From assembly GCA_964245075.1 (NCBI GenBank), contig CAXTLC010000001.1, forward strand, positions 62,001-126,000: 64,000 bases of DNA, given 5' to 3'. A model generated the notes under the pieces. It had not been told where the DNA came from. It saw only the letters and a list, made by a program, of their open reading frames with translations, and made no database searches. This document shows positions 34,847 to 43,392 of the stretch, piece after piece. This DNA comes from LMUY01 sp964245075 (GTDB lineage: Bacteria > Pseudomonadota > Alphaproteobacteria > Acetobacterales > Acetobacteraceae). Numbering within the stretch: the first letter of the stretch is position 1; the number at the start of each line of letters is the position of its first letter. A program made the translations under genes and the position numbers.

Positions 34847-35641
34847 ATGGCACTGCTTCATGCCCTGTCTTGCCGGCGCTGCTTCAGCCGGTCGCTTGCC
34901 GCCACGGCGGTGACGGCCCCGTTTTCGATGCTGCTGGGACGCACGGCCCGTGCCCAGGCCAAGGAGGAGGCTCCCGTGCCGGGCAGCCCCGTGTCGCCAC
35001 GCAGCCATATGCTGGACACGGCAGCCGACGCCCTGCAAGCCAAGCGGCCGGTCGACGCGATGAGCGAGTACCTCAACGGCTTCCATTTCTACGCCGACGA
35101 CATGGGCCGCCAGGTGGAGGCCAACCATTTCTGCACGCATCTGAGCGAGGATTTCCACCAGTGCGTGATCTATGATTCCAACCTGTCCACCGCCAAGTTG
35201 ATCGGCATCGAGTACATCGTCAGCGAGCGGGTGTTCAAGGCATTGCCGGACGAGGAGAAGCGGCTGTGGCACAGTCACAACCACGAGGTGAGATCCGGCG
35301 AGCTGATCGCCCCGGGCGTCCCCGAGGTGGCCGGCCACGCGTTCATGAATGATCTCGTCACCACCTACGGCAAGACTTGGCACACCTGGCAGATCGACCG
35401 CGACCCCCAATTCCCGATGGGCATTCCGCAGCTCATGATGGGATTCACGGAGGATGGCCAGATCGACGAGCCGATGCTGCGGGCTCGGGACCAGCGGTTC
35501 GGCACCTCGTTCCAACGCATGCGGCGGGACCGGGCTGACATAGCGGAGCCGGGCGTGGTGCCCGGCGCCAACTCCTGGCAGAGCGGCAAGGTGATGCAGT
35601 TGCGGCTGGAAGAGGTTCCGGTCCGCAACCTGCGGAGCTGA
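34847..35641 (+). CDS. DUF1264 (OBAP-like) exported protein
   Basis: A 264-aa protein. The N-terminus CRRCFSRSLAATAV then a hydrophobic stretch ending GRTARAQA resembles a Tat-type signal peptide. The mature part (about residues 55-250) matches the DUF1264/oil-body-associated-protein family: YLNGFHFYADDMGRQVEANH, CVIYDSNLSTAKLIGIEYIV, LWHSHNHEVRSGEL and PQFPMGIPQLMMGFTEDGQ. Biochemical function is not established. It starts nine bases after the response regulator stop with GGAGG upstream, so it is in the same transcript and may be an output of the two-component system. Confidence 0.82.
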   Translation: MALLHALSCRRCFSRSLAATAVTAPFSMLLGRTARAQAKEEAPVPGSPVSPRSHMLDTAADALQAKRPVDAMSEYLNGFHFYADDMGRQVEANHFCTHLSEDFHQCVIYDSNLSTAKLIGIEYIVSERVFKALPDEEKRLWHSHNHEVRSGELIAPGVPEVAGHAFMNDLVTTYGKTWHTWQIDRDPQFPMGIPQLMMGFTEDGQIDEPMLRARDQRFGTSFQRMRRDRADIAEPGVVPGANSWQSGKVMQLRLEEVPVRNLRS

Positions 35642-35649
35642 GGCAAGCC

Positions 35650-35705
35650 GTCACCTCGCAGGCCGCCTTTCCCGCTGGCGAGGGAGAAGCGGGCGAGGGT
35701 GGGCC
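35650..35705. repeat. Dispersed G+C-rich repeat, copy 2
   Basis: Sits between the convergent DUF1264 and DUF892 genes. It contains CCCGCTGGCGAGGGAG and GCGGGCGAGGGTGGG blocks, related to the elements at 2256 and 61400. It can form a G+C-rich hairpin and may act as a bidirectional terminator. Confidence 0.45.
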
Positions 35706-35714
35706 AAGCCCCGG

Positions 35715-36239
35715 TCACACGCCTCCCTTCGCTCCCGCCTGCGTCAGCTCCATGAAGCGCTGCGTGATCAGCACGATGCTGCTGCCAAGCCAGTCCGCCA
35801 TCGCTTCTTCCTCACCTAGCGATTGGCGCAGGGGCGCGAGGGACGCGGTGTCGCCGAGCCTCTCCGCCATCGCGATCAGGCTGATATAGGCCGCGATCTC
35901 CTGATGCTCGAAAGCGAAGCTGGCAAAGGTGTTCTTCAGCACCTCGTCCGAAGGCGGGATGTGCAGGGCCGCCGCGATGTTGCCCATGACCGATGAAACC
36001 GTGCTCTTGACCGTCGACGCGCTGGTGCCGTGCCGTTCGAGGATGGCCTCGATGCGCTTGGCTTGTTGCCGGGACTCGTCGCGGTGCTGCCGCAGCCGTG
36101 CTGTCATCTCGGGATAGTGCTCCAAGCGCTCCACCTGGCGCTCGGTCAGTTCGACGGCCGTCATCTCCAGCGCATGCTGGTTGCGCAGCCCGGCGTGGTA
36201 GATCTCGTGCAGCCTGCTGCCGTCAGCGTCACCGTCCAT
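35715..36239 (-). CDS. DUF892 / YciF-type ferritin-like protein
   Basis: A 174-aa all-helical protein. LHEIYHAGLRNQHALEMTAV, then the Glu/His-containing helices HRDESRQQAKRIEAIL, FAFEHQEIAAYISLIAMAE and LGEEEAMADWL follow the DUF892 (YciE/YciF) ferritin-like four-helix pattern with metal ligands of the E...E-x2-H type. Related proteins are stress-induced. GGAGGA lies before the ATG. It is convergent with the DUF1264 gene and divergent from the SDR at 36359. Confidence 0.82.
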   Translation of the reverse strand: MDGDADGSRLHEIYHAGLRNQHALEMTAVELTERQVERLEHYPEMTARLRQHRDESRQQAKRIEAILERHGTSASTVKSTVSSVMGNIAAALHIPPSDEVLKNTFASFAFEHQEIAAYISLIAMAERLGDTASLAPLRQSLGEEEAMADWLGSSIVLITQRFMELTQAGAKGGV

Positions 36240-36358
36240 GGTACATCCTCCTGCCTATTTGTGCTCGGCTTACGCGGGCAGCACGGTGAAGTTCTTTCGC
36301 TGGCCAGATGAAGCGCCAAATCGTGCTCCGGGATCGCTGACGGCGCAGGGGAGGCGGC

Positions 36359-37135
36359 ATGGCGCGCGTATTCATCACCGGGTCGTCGGACGGGCTGGGC
36401 CGCATGGCAGCCAACCTCCTGGTCGGGCGCGGCCACGCTGTCGTGCTGCACGCCCGTGACGAGCGCCGGGGCCGGGACGCGATGGCCGCCGTGCCGGGCG
36501 CCGAGGCGGTTCTCGCCGGCGACCTCGCCAGCATCGCCCAGACCCGGCGCCTGGCGGACCGGGTCAATGCCCTCGGCCGGTTCGACGCGGTGATCCACAA
36601 TGCGGCCATCGGCTTTCGCGAGCGGCGGCGCGTGGTGACGGAGGACGGCCTGGCCCACGTCTTCGCCATCAACACGCTGGCGCCGTTCATCCTGACGGCG
36701 CTGGTCGAGCCGCCGAAACGCCTGGTGTATGTCAGTTCAGAGCTGCACCGGCGCGGCGACATCGGCCTGGGTGACCTCAACTGGGAGCACCGGGCCTGGC
36801 GCGGCAACCAGGCCTATTCCGATACCAAGCTGCACGACGTGCTGCTGGCCTTCGCCGTCGCGCGCCGCTGGCCCGGCGTTCTGTCCAACGCGCTGGAGCC
36901 CGGCTGGGTCGCCACGAAGATGGGCGGCGCGCACGCGACCGGTGACCTGGACGCGGCTCACCGAACCCAGGCCTGGCTCGCGACGGATGACGACCCGGCG
37001 GCCGCCGTCACCAGCGGGTACTTCTACCACATGCAGCCGCGCAAGCCGAACACCGCGGCGCGCGACGAGGACCGGCAGGACAGGCTGGTGGCGGAATGCG
37101 AGCGCTTGTCCGGCGTGAAGCTGGCTGCACCCTGA
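36359..37135 (+). CDS. SDR-family NAD(P)-dependent oxidoreductase
   Basis: A 258-aa enzyme of the retinol-dehydrogenase-like SDR group. Rossmann motif VFITGSSDGLGRMAANLL, structural VIHNAAIGF, active-site serine in LVYVSSELH and YSDTKLHD (Tyr-x3-Lys), then SNALEPGWVATKMGG after the active site. GGGGAGG lies just before the ATG. Substrate unknown. Confidence 0.87.
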   Translation: MARVFITGSSDGLGRMAANLLVGRGHAVVLHARDERRGRDAMAAVPGAEAVLAGDLASIAQTRRLADRVNALGRFDAVIHNAAIGFRERRRVVTEDGLAHVFAINTLAPFILTALVEPPKRLVYVSSELHRRGDIGLGDLNWEHRAWRGNQAYSDTKLHDVLLAFAVARRWPGVLSNALEPGWVATKMGGAHATGDLDAAHRTQAWLATDDDPAAAVTSGYFYHMQPRKPNTAARDEDRQDRLVAECERLSGVKLAAP

Positions 37136-37157
37136 GCGTTCGTCGTCCTGCCCGGGC

Positions 37158-37190
37158 ACGCTGGCCTTCCAGCCTTTGCCAAGCCAGCGT
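37158..37190. terminator. Possible hairpin terminator after the SDR gene
   Basis: ACGCTGGC (37158-37165) and GCCAGCGT (37183-37190) form an 8-bp stem with a 17-base loop 23 bases after the SDR stop. There is no T-run, so a Rho-independent role is uncertain. Confidence 0.25.
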
Positions 37191-37262
37191 GGAACGCCGT
37201 CACGACCGCGAATCTTATCGTGGGCGCTGCAAGGAGCAGCCATTGCCGTCGCCCGGCGTTGA

Positions 37263-37760
37263 ATGGCGATGCCGGACCCCCAAACCTACCATTTCGCCGG
37301 TGATGACCGGTTCCCCAACTCGGACTTGCCGGTCGTCGTGTATTCCGGCGCCCTGCCGGCCGATCCAGCCGCGATGGAGCAGGCCTTTGCCGCGCAGGGC
37401 TGGACCAACTCCTGGCGCAACGGGATCTTCGGCTACCACCATTTCCACAGCATCACGCATGAGGTGCTGGGCATCGCATCCGGCGAGGCGCGGGTGCTGT
37501 TCGGCGGCCCGGCCGGCCAGGAGGTGGCGGTGAAGGCCGGGGATGTGCTGGTGATCCCGGCCGGGGTGGCGCACCGGAACATGGGCGAGAGCGGCGGCCT
37601 GCTGGTGATCGGCGCCTACCCGGGCGGCTCCGATTGCGACGTGCTGCGGGGTGACCCGGCGGAGATGGCGGCGGCCCGCCGCGCCATCTCGGCGGTCCCC
37701 CTGCCGGAGCGCGATCCCGTTCCGGGTCAGGCGTCGTTGCGCCAGTTGTGGCGGGCGTGA
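37263..37760 (+). CDS. Cupin-domain protein (YjlB-like)
   Basis: A 165-aa single-domain cupin. GYHHFHSITHEVLGIASGEA matches cupin motif 1 (His-x-His...Glu) and VLVIPAGVAHRNMGES motif 2 (Gly...Pro-x-Gly...His), so a metal site is likely. The N-terminal segment FPNSDLPVVVYSGAL and the tail GSDCDVLRGDP are characteristic of the YjlB subgroup. Function unknown. ATG 37269 is an alternative start. Confidence 0.82.
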   Translation: MAMPDPQTYHFAGDDRFPNSDLPVVVYSGALPADPAAMEQAFAAQGWTNSWRNGIFGYHHFHSITHEVLGIASGEARVLFGGPAGQEVAVKAGDVLVIPAGVAHRNMGESGGLLVIGAYPGGSDCDVLRGDPAEMAAARRAISAVPLPERDPVPGQASLRQLWRA

Positions 37761-38099
37761 CGGCAGCAGCAGGCCTAGCCTTCACCAAACGCAAGTTCAT
37801 GGCTGTTTTGACGGGGCAGGCCCAACTGTCGCCTACTGAAATCCGCGCGAGCGGATAGGTTCGGCGACGGGCTTCTGCGCTGCGGTTCGTGGTCGGGATG
37901 TTATCTCGCGTAGTGAACTCAACATCCTCAATCGTGACGCTCATCGTCGCGGGCAGGTCGCCAAGTCCGGTATTCTTGTTTTCGACGTCAGGGGCATCTA
38001 CGTCCTCAAGGGTAAGAACGATAGCTTCTTGGGTTTGGAAAACGCCAACAAGGCTTGATTCGTGCTGCAAGCCTCCGTTCGTTGGTTAAGGCGCCTGCT
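37761..38099. other. Lower-G+C region without a convincing gene
   Basis: About 340 bases. A minus-strand frame from 38070 (VFQTQEAIVLTLEDVD, VTIEDVEFTTRDN) and a plus-strand frame ending at 38057 (AKSGILVFDVRGIYVL) both look partly protein-like, but the first runs into antisense of the cupin gene and the second lacks a start. This may be the decayed end of a third gene of the toxin cassette. I do not call a gene. Confidence 0.4.
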
Positions 38100-38618
38100 T
38101 CACACTTCATACAACACGAGTGAGCTTGGTTGCTGCTCCATCCTATGCGGCAAGCCGAACTCGCTGACGAGTTTTGCTTGAGACGGAAGTTCCGCCAAAG
38201 CTCTTACAGACAACCATGAGTCGTGAGAGATCGCGATCCGCTGCCGGTGATGGCGCCCAACCAAGACTCCGCCCCAACCGTTCAGCAATGTTACCTGCAC
38301 ATACGAAACCAATTGGTCAAGCTCATCAGAGGCAAACTCATGCCCGGGAGCCTCGTGCAGCGCCCTGCTCTCACCTGTTGCGGCGCGCAGGCTGCGGAAT
38401 AAGTTCCAGTTCTCCAGCGACGGCCAGATGCCAAATTCCCTTATCCAAAAAAAGCTTGGCTGATTCTTGCCAAGCATAGTCGTGACAAGCCTCGCAAGCG
38501 AAGCGGAGCGGTCCAGGCAACCTGTAATATCTATCCGAAGTTCTGGTTGGTTTACTTCAAAGTCTGTAGTCAGGCTCCGAAAGATCAGAGCGCTTTCGGT
38601 TGGATCGGCAAATTTCAT
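38100..38618 (-). CDS. Putative immunity protein for the adjacent toxin
   Basis: A 172-aa soluble, acidic protein without signal or membrane segments. ATG 38618 has GGAG six bases upstream. The core FFWIREFGIWPSLENWNLF, LHEAPGHEFASDELDQL and TLLNGWGGVLV belongs, from memory, to a family of small proteins often beside polymorphic toxins. It follows the toxin gene by 49 bases on the same strand and shares its reduced G+C. Immunity is inferred from position and size. Confidence 0.6.
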   Translation of the reverse strand: MKFADPTESALIFRSLTTDFEVNQPELRIDITGCLDRSASLARLVTTMLGKNQPSFFWIREFGIWPSLENWNLFRSLRAATGESRALHEAPGHEFASDELDQLVSYVQVTLLNGWGGVLVGRHHRQRIAISHDSWLSVRALAELPSQAKLVSEFGLPHRMEQQPSSLVLYEV

Positions 38619-38667
38619 CGATATCTCCAAGTTAGCTCGCTAACGAGCACCGCTTATTAGGGGACAG

Positions 38668-39597
38668 TCATGCCGAGTTTGGTCTGCTCAAAGCTTCCTT
38701 GGTCTGTTCGGGTAGAATGAACAATGGCGGAAGCATCTTAAAAAGACGAAATGGCAAGGGAAGACGTGGCGGCCCCTTGTATGGCCCGTGTGCTTCTTCA
38801 GGCGTAAGCGGGGATCCAAACCGGTTGTAACGCGTACGCTGACCTTGTCCGTTATCGATATCCCAATGCCCATCGACGTCATCCCAACTTGCAATAGCGC
38901 CGTGCGAGCCGACAAACTTCCCACCGCGGCTGTTATTAGGGTCAGTCAGCCACTTCCAGGGCCCACCCGGAACACCATCGGGAGGGGGAACTGTCGGCCC
39001 TGTCCCACCTGTAGGAACAATTGGATTTATCTCGCCTTGGTCATTTCCCGCCAAACGCTGCCAATTTGCGAGGATTACGGTGGTTGCTGGCTTTGAGACG
39101 TCCTGTAGCAGTGCCGCCATACCGCCTGTTTCCGTCAGATGATCATCTGCCCTGCGAAGGAACCGCTTGAAGTGATCAAGTCCGACATCTTGCGCCGCTT
39201 GCCCGACGGCATCGGTGGCCGCGCGCAGGTCGGCGTTGTCCTGGGCGCCGCGGAGCAGGCGGGCGGCCTGGACAAAGCCGTCGATGCCCGGTGTGCCCGA
39301 GTGCATCCCGAACACGCGCCCAGCGATCGCAGGCCGGCCCAATGGCAAGGCTTGCACCACGGCAGTCAGCAGCCGGTCCAGCCGCCCGTGGTCCTCGCCG
39401 CTGAGCCGGGCAGCATCGTGGTAGCGCTTGGACGCAGGCAGGCCGGCGATCAGCGTGTGGCCGATGGCGTGGATGCGCTGCGCAAGCCCGGCAGCCGGTT
39501 GGGCCGTGGCTGAGCCGGCTTGGGCTTTTCCAGGGCCAGTTCCGTGCCCAAACCAGCCGTGGGATTGCCGGCCCTGATACATCCATCCGTCGCTCAC
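38668..39597 (-). CDS. Polymorphic-type toxin with C-terminal toxin domain
   Basis: A 309-aa protein of two parts. Residues 1-165 are Ala/Leu/Arg rich and helical, beginning MSDGWMYQGRQSHGWFGHGT; no Sec signal is visible. A Pro/Gly/Thr linker (PTGGTGPTVPPPDGVPGG) precedes a C-terminal domain of about 95 residues: WKWLTDPNNSRGGKFVG, then WDDVDGHWDIDNGQGQRTRY and SPLTPEEAHG, a pattern like nuclease tips of polymorphic toxins (similar to the toxin-37 type from memory). Composition drops in G+C at the linker, so the tip looks swapped in. Secretion route and target are unknown. Confidence 0.6.
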   Translation of the reverse strand: MSDGWMYQGRQSHGWFGHGTGPGKAQAGSATAQPAAGLAQRIHAIGHTLIAGLPASKRYHDAARLSGEDHGRLDRLLTAVVQALPLGRPAIAGRVFGMHSGTPGIDGFVQAARLLRGAQDNADLRAATDAVGQAAQDVGLDHFKRFLRRADDHLTETGGMAALLQDVSKPATTVILANWQRLAGNDQGEINPIVPTGGTGPTVPPPDGVPGGPWKWLTDPNNSRGGKFVGSHGAIASWDDVDGHWDIDNGQGQRTRYNRFGSPLTPEEAHGPYKGPPRLPLPFRLFKMLPPLFILPEQTKEALSRPNSA

Positions 39598-39677
39598 GCT
39601 TGCTCAATCCAGGCTTGTTCGTATTTCGTTCTTATCGCAAGCAAGCGTCGTTTGGATCGTGCTTTCGCCGGGCCACT

Positions 39678-41738
39678 TTATCCCGCCCCCAGCGTCTCCA
39701 ATGCCGCCCGCCGGTCGAACAGCCGCAGCAGCAGCCGCGCCGCCTGCCCCCGCGGGCTTTGGAGGCGAGGGTCGCGGTCCAGCAGCACCGCCGCGTCCTG
39801 GTGCGCCGTCCGCAGCATGCCGTCCTGCGCTTCCGGGTCGGACAAGCGGAAGCCGGGCAGGCCGGATTGCCGCTTGCCCAGCAGGTCGCCGCCGCCGCGC
39901 AAGCGGAAATCCTCGTCGGCGATCTCGAAGCCGTCTTCCGTGTCCCGCAATAGGGTCAGGCGGCGGCGCATGGTGTCCGTCAGCCCGTCCTCGTGCAGCA
40001 GCAGGCAGTAGCTCTGCGCGGCGCCCCGGCCCACCCGGCCGCGGAGCTGGTGGAGCTGCGCCAGGCCGAAGCGCTCGGCGTGCTCCACCACCATCACGCT
40101 GGCGCCGGGCACGTCCACGCCGACCTCCACCACCGTGGTCGCCACCAGCAGCCGGGTCTCCCCGGCGCTGAACGCGGCCAGGGCGGCATCGCGCACCGGG
40201 CCGTCCTGCTGGCCGTGCGCCAGCCCCACCCGGGCGCCGAAGCGGGCGTGCAGGTCGGCGAAGCGGGATTCGGCGGCGGCCACGTCCAGCAGCAGGCTGT
40301 CGGCCACCATGGGGCACACCCAGTAGGCCTGTTCGCCGCGGTCCAGCGCGCGGCCGATGCCTTCCACGATGCCCTCCAGCGTGGCCAGGGAGTGCAGGGT
40401 GGTGCGGATGGGCTGGCGGCCGGCGGGCTTCTCCGTCAGGCGGCTGACTTCCATCTCGCCCCACTGGGTCAGCAGCAGGGTGCGGGGGATAGGGGTCGCG
40501 GTCATCACCAGGAGGTCCGTCCGCGCCCCCTTGGCGCCGAGCAGCAGGCGCTGCTCCACGCCGAAGCGGTGCTGCTCGTCGATCACGGCCAGGCCGAGGT
40601 CGCGGAACTCGACGTGCTCCTGGAACAGCGCGTGGGTGCCGACGGCGATCGGCAGGCGGCCGTTGCCCAGTTGCAACAGCAGGTTGCGGCGGGCGGCGCC
40701 GGTGACGGAACCGGTCAGCAGGCCGACGGGGCAGGGGGCGAGGCGGCCCAGGGTGCGCGCGTGCTGCTTGGCCAGCACCTCGGTCGGCGCCATCAGGCAG
40801 GCCTGCGCGCCCGCCTCCACTGCGCCCAGCATGGCCAGCAGAGCCACCAGCGTCTTGCCCGAGCCGACGTCGCCTTGCAGCAAGCGCAGCATCCGGCGCG
40901 GGGCGGCCATGTCCGCGTCGATCTCCGCCAAGGCGCGCACCTGGCTGGGCGTGGGGCCGAAGCCGAAGCGGCGCAGCGCGTCCTCCCGCATGTGGCCGGT
41001 GGCGTGGAGGGCGCGGCCAGGCCGGGTCCTCTCCCTCGCCTTCACCCAGGCCATGGCGAGCTGGTGGGACAGCATCTCGTCGTAGCCGAGCCGGGCGCGG
41101 TGCAGCGGGGTGGGCGGCTCGGCCGGGGTTTGCAGGCCGAGCAGGGCGTCCCGGAAGGAGGGCCAGCCTTCGCGGCGCAGCAACGCCGGGTCGTGCCACT
41201 CGGGCAGGTCGGGCACGCGGGCGGCCGCTTCCCGCATGGCGGCGCGCAGCTCCCGCGCGGACAGCCGGGCGGTCATCGGCCACACCGGATCGACCGGGGG
41301 GATCAGCGCCGCGTCCTCCGGCGCCACGGCGTAGGCCGGGTCCTTCATCGTCAGGCGGCTGCCGAACGCCTCCACCCGGCCGTTGAGGGCGAAGCGCTGG
41401 CCGTTGCGCGCGTGGAGCAGGCCGGCCAGGCGCTGCTTCTCCCAGATCGCCAGCTCGGCGAAGGCGGTGCCGTCCGTCACCCGGACGCGGTGGGGATGGG
41501 ACGGCTTGCTGGCGGGCTCGTGCCCGGCGACCTCCACGGTCCAGGTGACGACCTGGCCCGGCAGCGTGTCGCGCACCGCGGCGCGGCTGCGGCGGTCGAT
41601 GAAGCTGTCGGGCAGGTGGAACAGCAGGTCCCGCACCAGGGAGCCGCCGGTCAGCCGGGCAAGCTTCTCCGCCGTCGCCGGGCCGATGCCGCGCAGGTCC
41701 GAGGAGGGGGTGAGGAGGGGCGCGAGGGGGTCGTCCAC
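39678..41738 (-). CDS. recG: ATP-dependent DNA helicase RecG
   Basis: Branch-migrating helicase that reverses stalled forks. N-terminal wedge/OB domain (SDLRGIGPATAEKLARLTGG; HLPDSFIDRR), helicase motif I LQGDVGSGKT, motif II VIDEQHRFGV (DEQH), motif III TATPIPRTL, motif VI QLRGRVGRG, and the C-terminal TRG element DFRLRGGGDLLGKRQSGLP. The 686 residues match family length. GatCAB and Mfd elsewhere in the window support this being a core region. It lies 80 bases upstream of the toxin gene on the same strand. Confidence 0.96.
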   Translation of the reverse strand: MDDPLAPLLTPSSDLRGIGPATAEKLARLTGGSLVRDLLFHLPDSFIDRRSRAAVRDTLPGQVVTWTVEVAGHEPASKPSHPHRVRVTDGTAFAELAIWEKQRLAGLLHARNGQRFALNGRVEAFGSRLTMKDPAYAVAPEDAALIPPVDPVWPMTARLSARELRAAMREAAARVPDLPEWHDPALLRREGWPSFRDALLGLQTPAEPPTPLHRARLGYDEMLSHQLAMAWVKARERTRPGRALHATGHMREDALRRFGFGPTPSQVRALAEIDADMAAPRRMLRLLQGDVGSGKTLVALLAMLGAVEAGAQACLMAPTEVLAKQHARTLGRLAPCPVGLLTGSVTGAARRNLLLQLGNGRLPIAVGTHALFQEHVEFRDLGLAVIDEQHRFGVEQRLLLGAKGARTDLLVMTATPIPRTLLLTQWGEMEVSRLTEKPAGRQPIRTTLHSLATLEGIVEGIGRALDRGEQAYWVCPMVADSLLLDVAAAESRFADLHARFGARVGLAHGQQDGPVRDAALAAFSAGETRLLVATTVVEVGVDVPGASVMVVEHAERFGLAQLHQLRGRVGRGAAQSYCLLLHEDGLTDTMRRRLTLLRDTEDGFEIADEDFRLRGGGDLLGKRQSGLPGFRLSDPEAQDGMLRTAHQDAAVLLDRDPRLQSPRGQAARLLLRLFDRRAALETLGAG

Positions 41739-41804
41739 GGCGGGGTGTTAGCGGGGAGCGGGAAGCGGGGCTAGGCGGGCGCGTTGGGACGGTGGTGGCG
41801 TGTA

Positions 41805-41821
41805 TGTTAGTTTTACTGACA
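41805..41821. promoter_or_regulatory. Second TGTTAGT palindrome in a probable promoter
   Basis: TGTTAGTTTTACTGACA is an imperfect inverted repeat (one mismatch between the arms) preceded by GTGTA exactly as at 13200. A TTGGGA box lies at 41784-41789. The GTG of the following gene is only 20 bases away, with AGGA between. Confidence 0.4.
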
Positions 41822-41840
41822 ATCCAGCCAGGACGCGCCC

Positions 41841-42683
41841 GTGGACCCGCCCCAGTATTCCGATCCGGTCGTCATCCCGTTCTCGTTCACCGTGCCCGAC
41901 CCCCGGCCTCGGCACGGTCTTGGCCGTTGGGACGGTGACGGGCTGTCCCTCCACCCCAGTTTCAACGACCCGGATTGGTTCCGGCGGCAGGGATTGCTGC
42001 GGGACGCGCCGGTGGTGCGAGCGCAGTTCCTGGCGCCGTTCCCGCGCTGGGCGCCGGTGCCGATCCCGCTGCCCGGCGAGGTTCCGTCCACCCGCGGGTT
42101 CAAGGAAGCGGTGGAACGGGCACGCCGCCGGGCGCAGGAGGTGGAGCGCGAGTTCGGGCGGGGCGAGTATGGATCGGCGCTAGGTTCGACAAGGAAAACC
42201 GAGTGCTTAGAGCATCATCCGACCGAGCGGGATCACCCGTCGGATAAAGGTGCTCATGGAAACAAATCGCTAGAGCGTCAGCCGTGCGTCTATCAGCACG
42301 GCTGACGCTCTAGCGAAATCAACCGTAAAGCACGTGATCTAAACCGCGAGCTACACCGCAAGGCGCGGCCACTTGAAGACGCCGAACGAAACTTTCTGGC
42401 AACTGTTTTGGGAGGGGCATCGAACGTTGATGCGGTCGCATTCGCACTTGCAGCAATGGTTCCGGTTCGCGACCCAGCCTTCGTTCCACTTATCGAACCA
42501 TACGCGTTGCGCAGAGATCCCTATTTGGCGCCCTTCGCGTTGTGGGCCTTGTGCCATCTCGGTCAGGCGCTGCGATGGAAGGCATACATCATGGAGGCCG
42601 CGGATGCCGAGCGCTTCATCCTCGACGACAACCTGCGCGCCGTCTGCGTCAAGCGGTTCCTAGCCGAGCGTCAGGATGGCTGA
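41841..42683 (+). pseudogene. Unknown gene interrupted in frame by a palindromic repeat
   Basis: Two open segments in one reading frame are separated only by a TGA at 42303-42305. The N-part (41841-42206) starts GTG with AGGA seven bases upstream and reads VIPFSFTVPDPRPRHG through FKEAVERARRRAQEVEREFG. The C-part (about 42320-42683) reads RKARDLNRELHRKARPLEDA through ALWALCHLGQALRWKAYIME. Between them lies a 110-base stem-loop element that adds foreign codons and the stop. I recognise neither half; the middle looks like a charged helix, the C-part a small helical domain. Two separate small proteins remain possible: 41841-42305, and a TTG-started one at 42408-42683. Confidence 0.5.
42207..42319. 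repeat. Miniature palindromic intergenic-type repeat
   Basis: Two stem-loops in tandem. The first pairs GAGCA (42210-42214) with TGCTC (42251-42255) and TCCGAC (42218-42223) with GTCGGA (42239-42244). The second is a perfect 21-bp stem, 42267-42287 with 42296-42316, around an 8-base loop. The TAGAGCATCATCCGAC opening resembles mosaic repeats common between genes in alphaproteobacteria, here placed inside a reading frame. Confidence 0.7.
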
Positions 42684-42955
42684 CGATCCGGGCCGGCCCC
42701 CGGCGGTGGCGCGAGGGGCGTGCGCGTGGCGAGGGCGACCGCGGCGGCGAAGGGCAGGAGGGTGCCAAGGACGCTCCGCCAGCCGGTCCGTGTCCAGCCG
42801 AACTCCGCGAGCACGAGCAGGCACAGGACCAGGAAGGTGGCCGACACGATGCCGGCAGAGGCGAGACGCCCCAGGCGAAAGCGGACGCGCGACAGGTAGG
42901 CCGCGCCGAGCAGGCTGGCCCAGATCAGGACGATGAAGCCGATGACGATCAGCAC
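42671..42955 (-). CDS. Small hypothetical membrane protein
   Basis: About 94 aa with three hydrophobic helices: LIVIGFIVLIWASLLGAAYL, ASAGIVSATFLVLCLLVLAE and SVLGTLLPFAAAVALATR, separated by short basic loops, and a Pro-rich tail. The GTG at 42955 places the first helix at the N-terminus; the open frame continues to a GTG at 43048 with a His-rich segment that looks non-coding. The last bases overlap the end of the interrupted gene. No family recognised. Confidence 0.55.
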   Translation of the reverse strand: MLIVIGFIVLIWASLLGAAYLSRVRFRLGRLASAGIVSATFLVLCLLVLAEFGWTRTGWRSVLGTLLPFAAAVALATRTPLAPPPGAGPDRQPS

Positions 42956-43041
42956 GGGAAACCCACGGAGCGTCTTTGGATATTGACGGATGTGGTGGTC
43001 CGGTGAGTGATGGCCAGCTTCATGACGCAGAACCGGCAGGG

Positions 43042-43338
43042 ATGACACCGATGGACGACATCAAGGCGAGCGCCGCCAAGCACCACGAGGAGGTGGCGCA
43101 CCACCTGGAAACCGCGGCCAAGATGCACCGGGACGCCGCCAAGCAGTGCTTGTCCGGCAACTTCGCCAAGGCGGAAGCACTCGGCACGGCGGCGGCGGAA
43201 ACGGACACGGTGGCCAACCGGCACGCGATGCAGGCGGCGGACCTTTACCGCCATCACGCCGAAGAAGTCGCCGGGCACAAGGCGGAACTGGCCGCCGAGG
43301 ACGCCGCCCGCGCCGCCAAGCACGAAGCGAAGACCTGA
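43042..43338 (+). CDS. Small Ala/His-rich helical protein
   Basis: A 98-aa soluble protein, almost entirely amphipathic helix: AKHHEEVAHHLETAAKMHRD, AKQCLSGNFAKAEALGTAAA and NRHAMQAADLYRHHAEEV. The His-rich faces could bind metal, but no motif is diagnostic. ATG 43051 with AGGGA upstream is an alternative start. Function unknown. Confidence 0.6.
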   Translation: MTPMDDIKASAAKHHEEVAHHLETAAKMHRDAAKQCLSGNFAKAEALGTAAAETDTVANRHAMQAADLYRHHAEEVAGHKAELAAEDAARAAKHEAKT

Positions 43339-43392
43339 ACCGGGGCGCGGCGCCCACTGACATGGCCGCCGCCCGCCGCTATATGGCGCGCG

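Noticed and set aside
37453..38070. Minus-strand 205-residue frame after the immunity gene
   Set aside because: Its second half is antisense to the cupin gene and the TTG start has the ribosome site too close; only the first 90 residues look protein-like, so I left it as an uncertain region.
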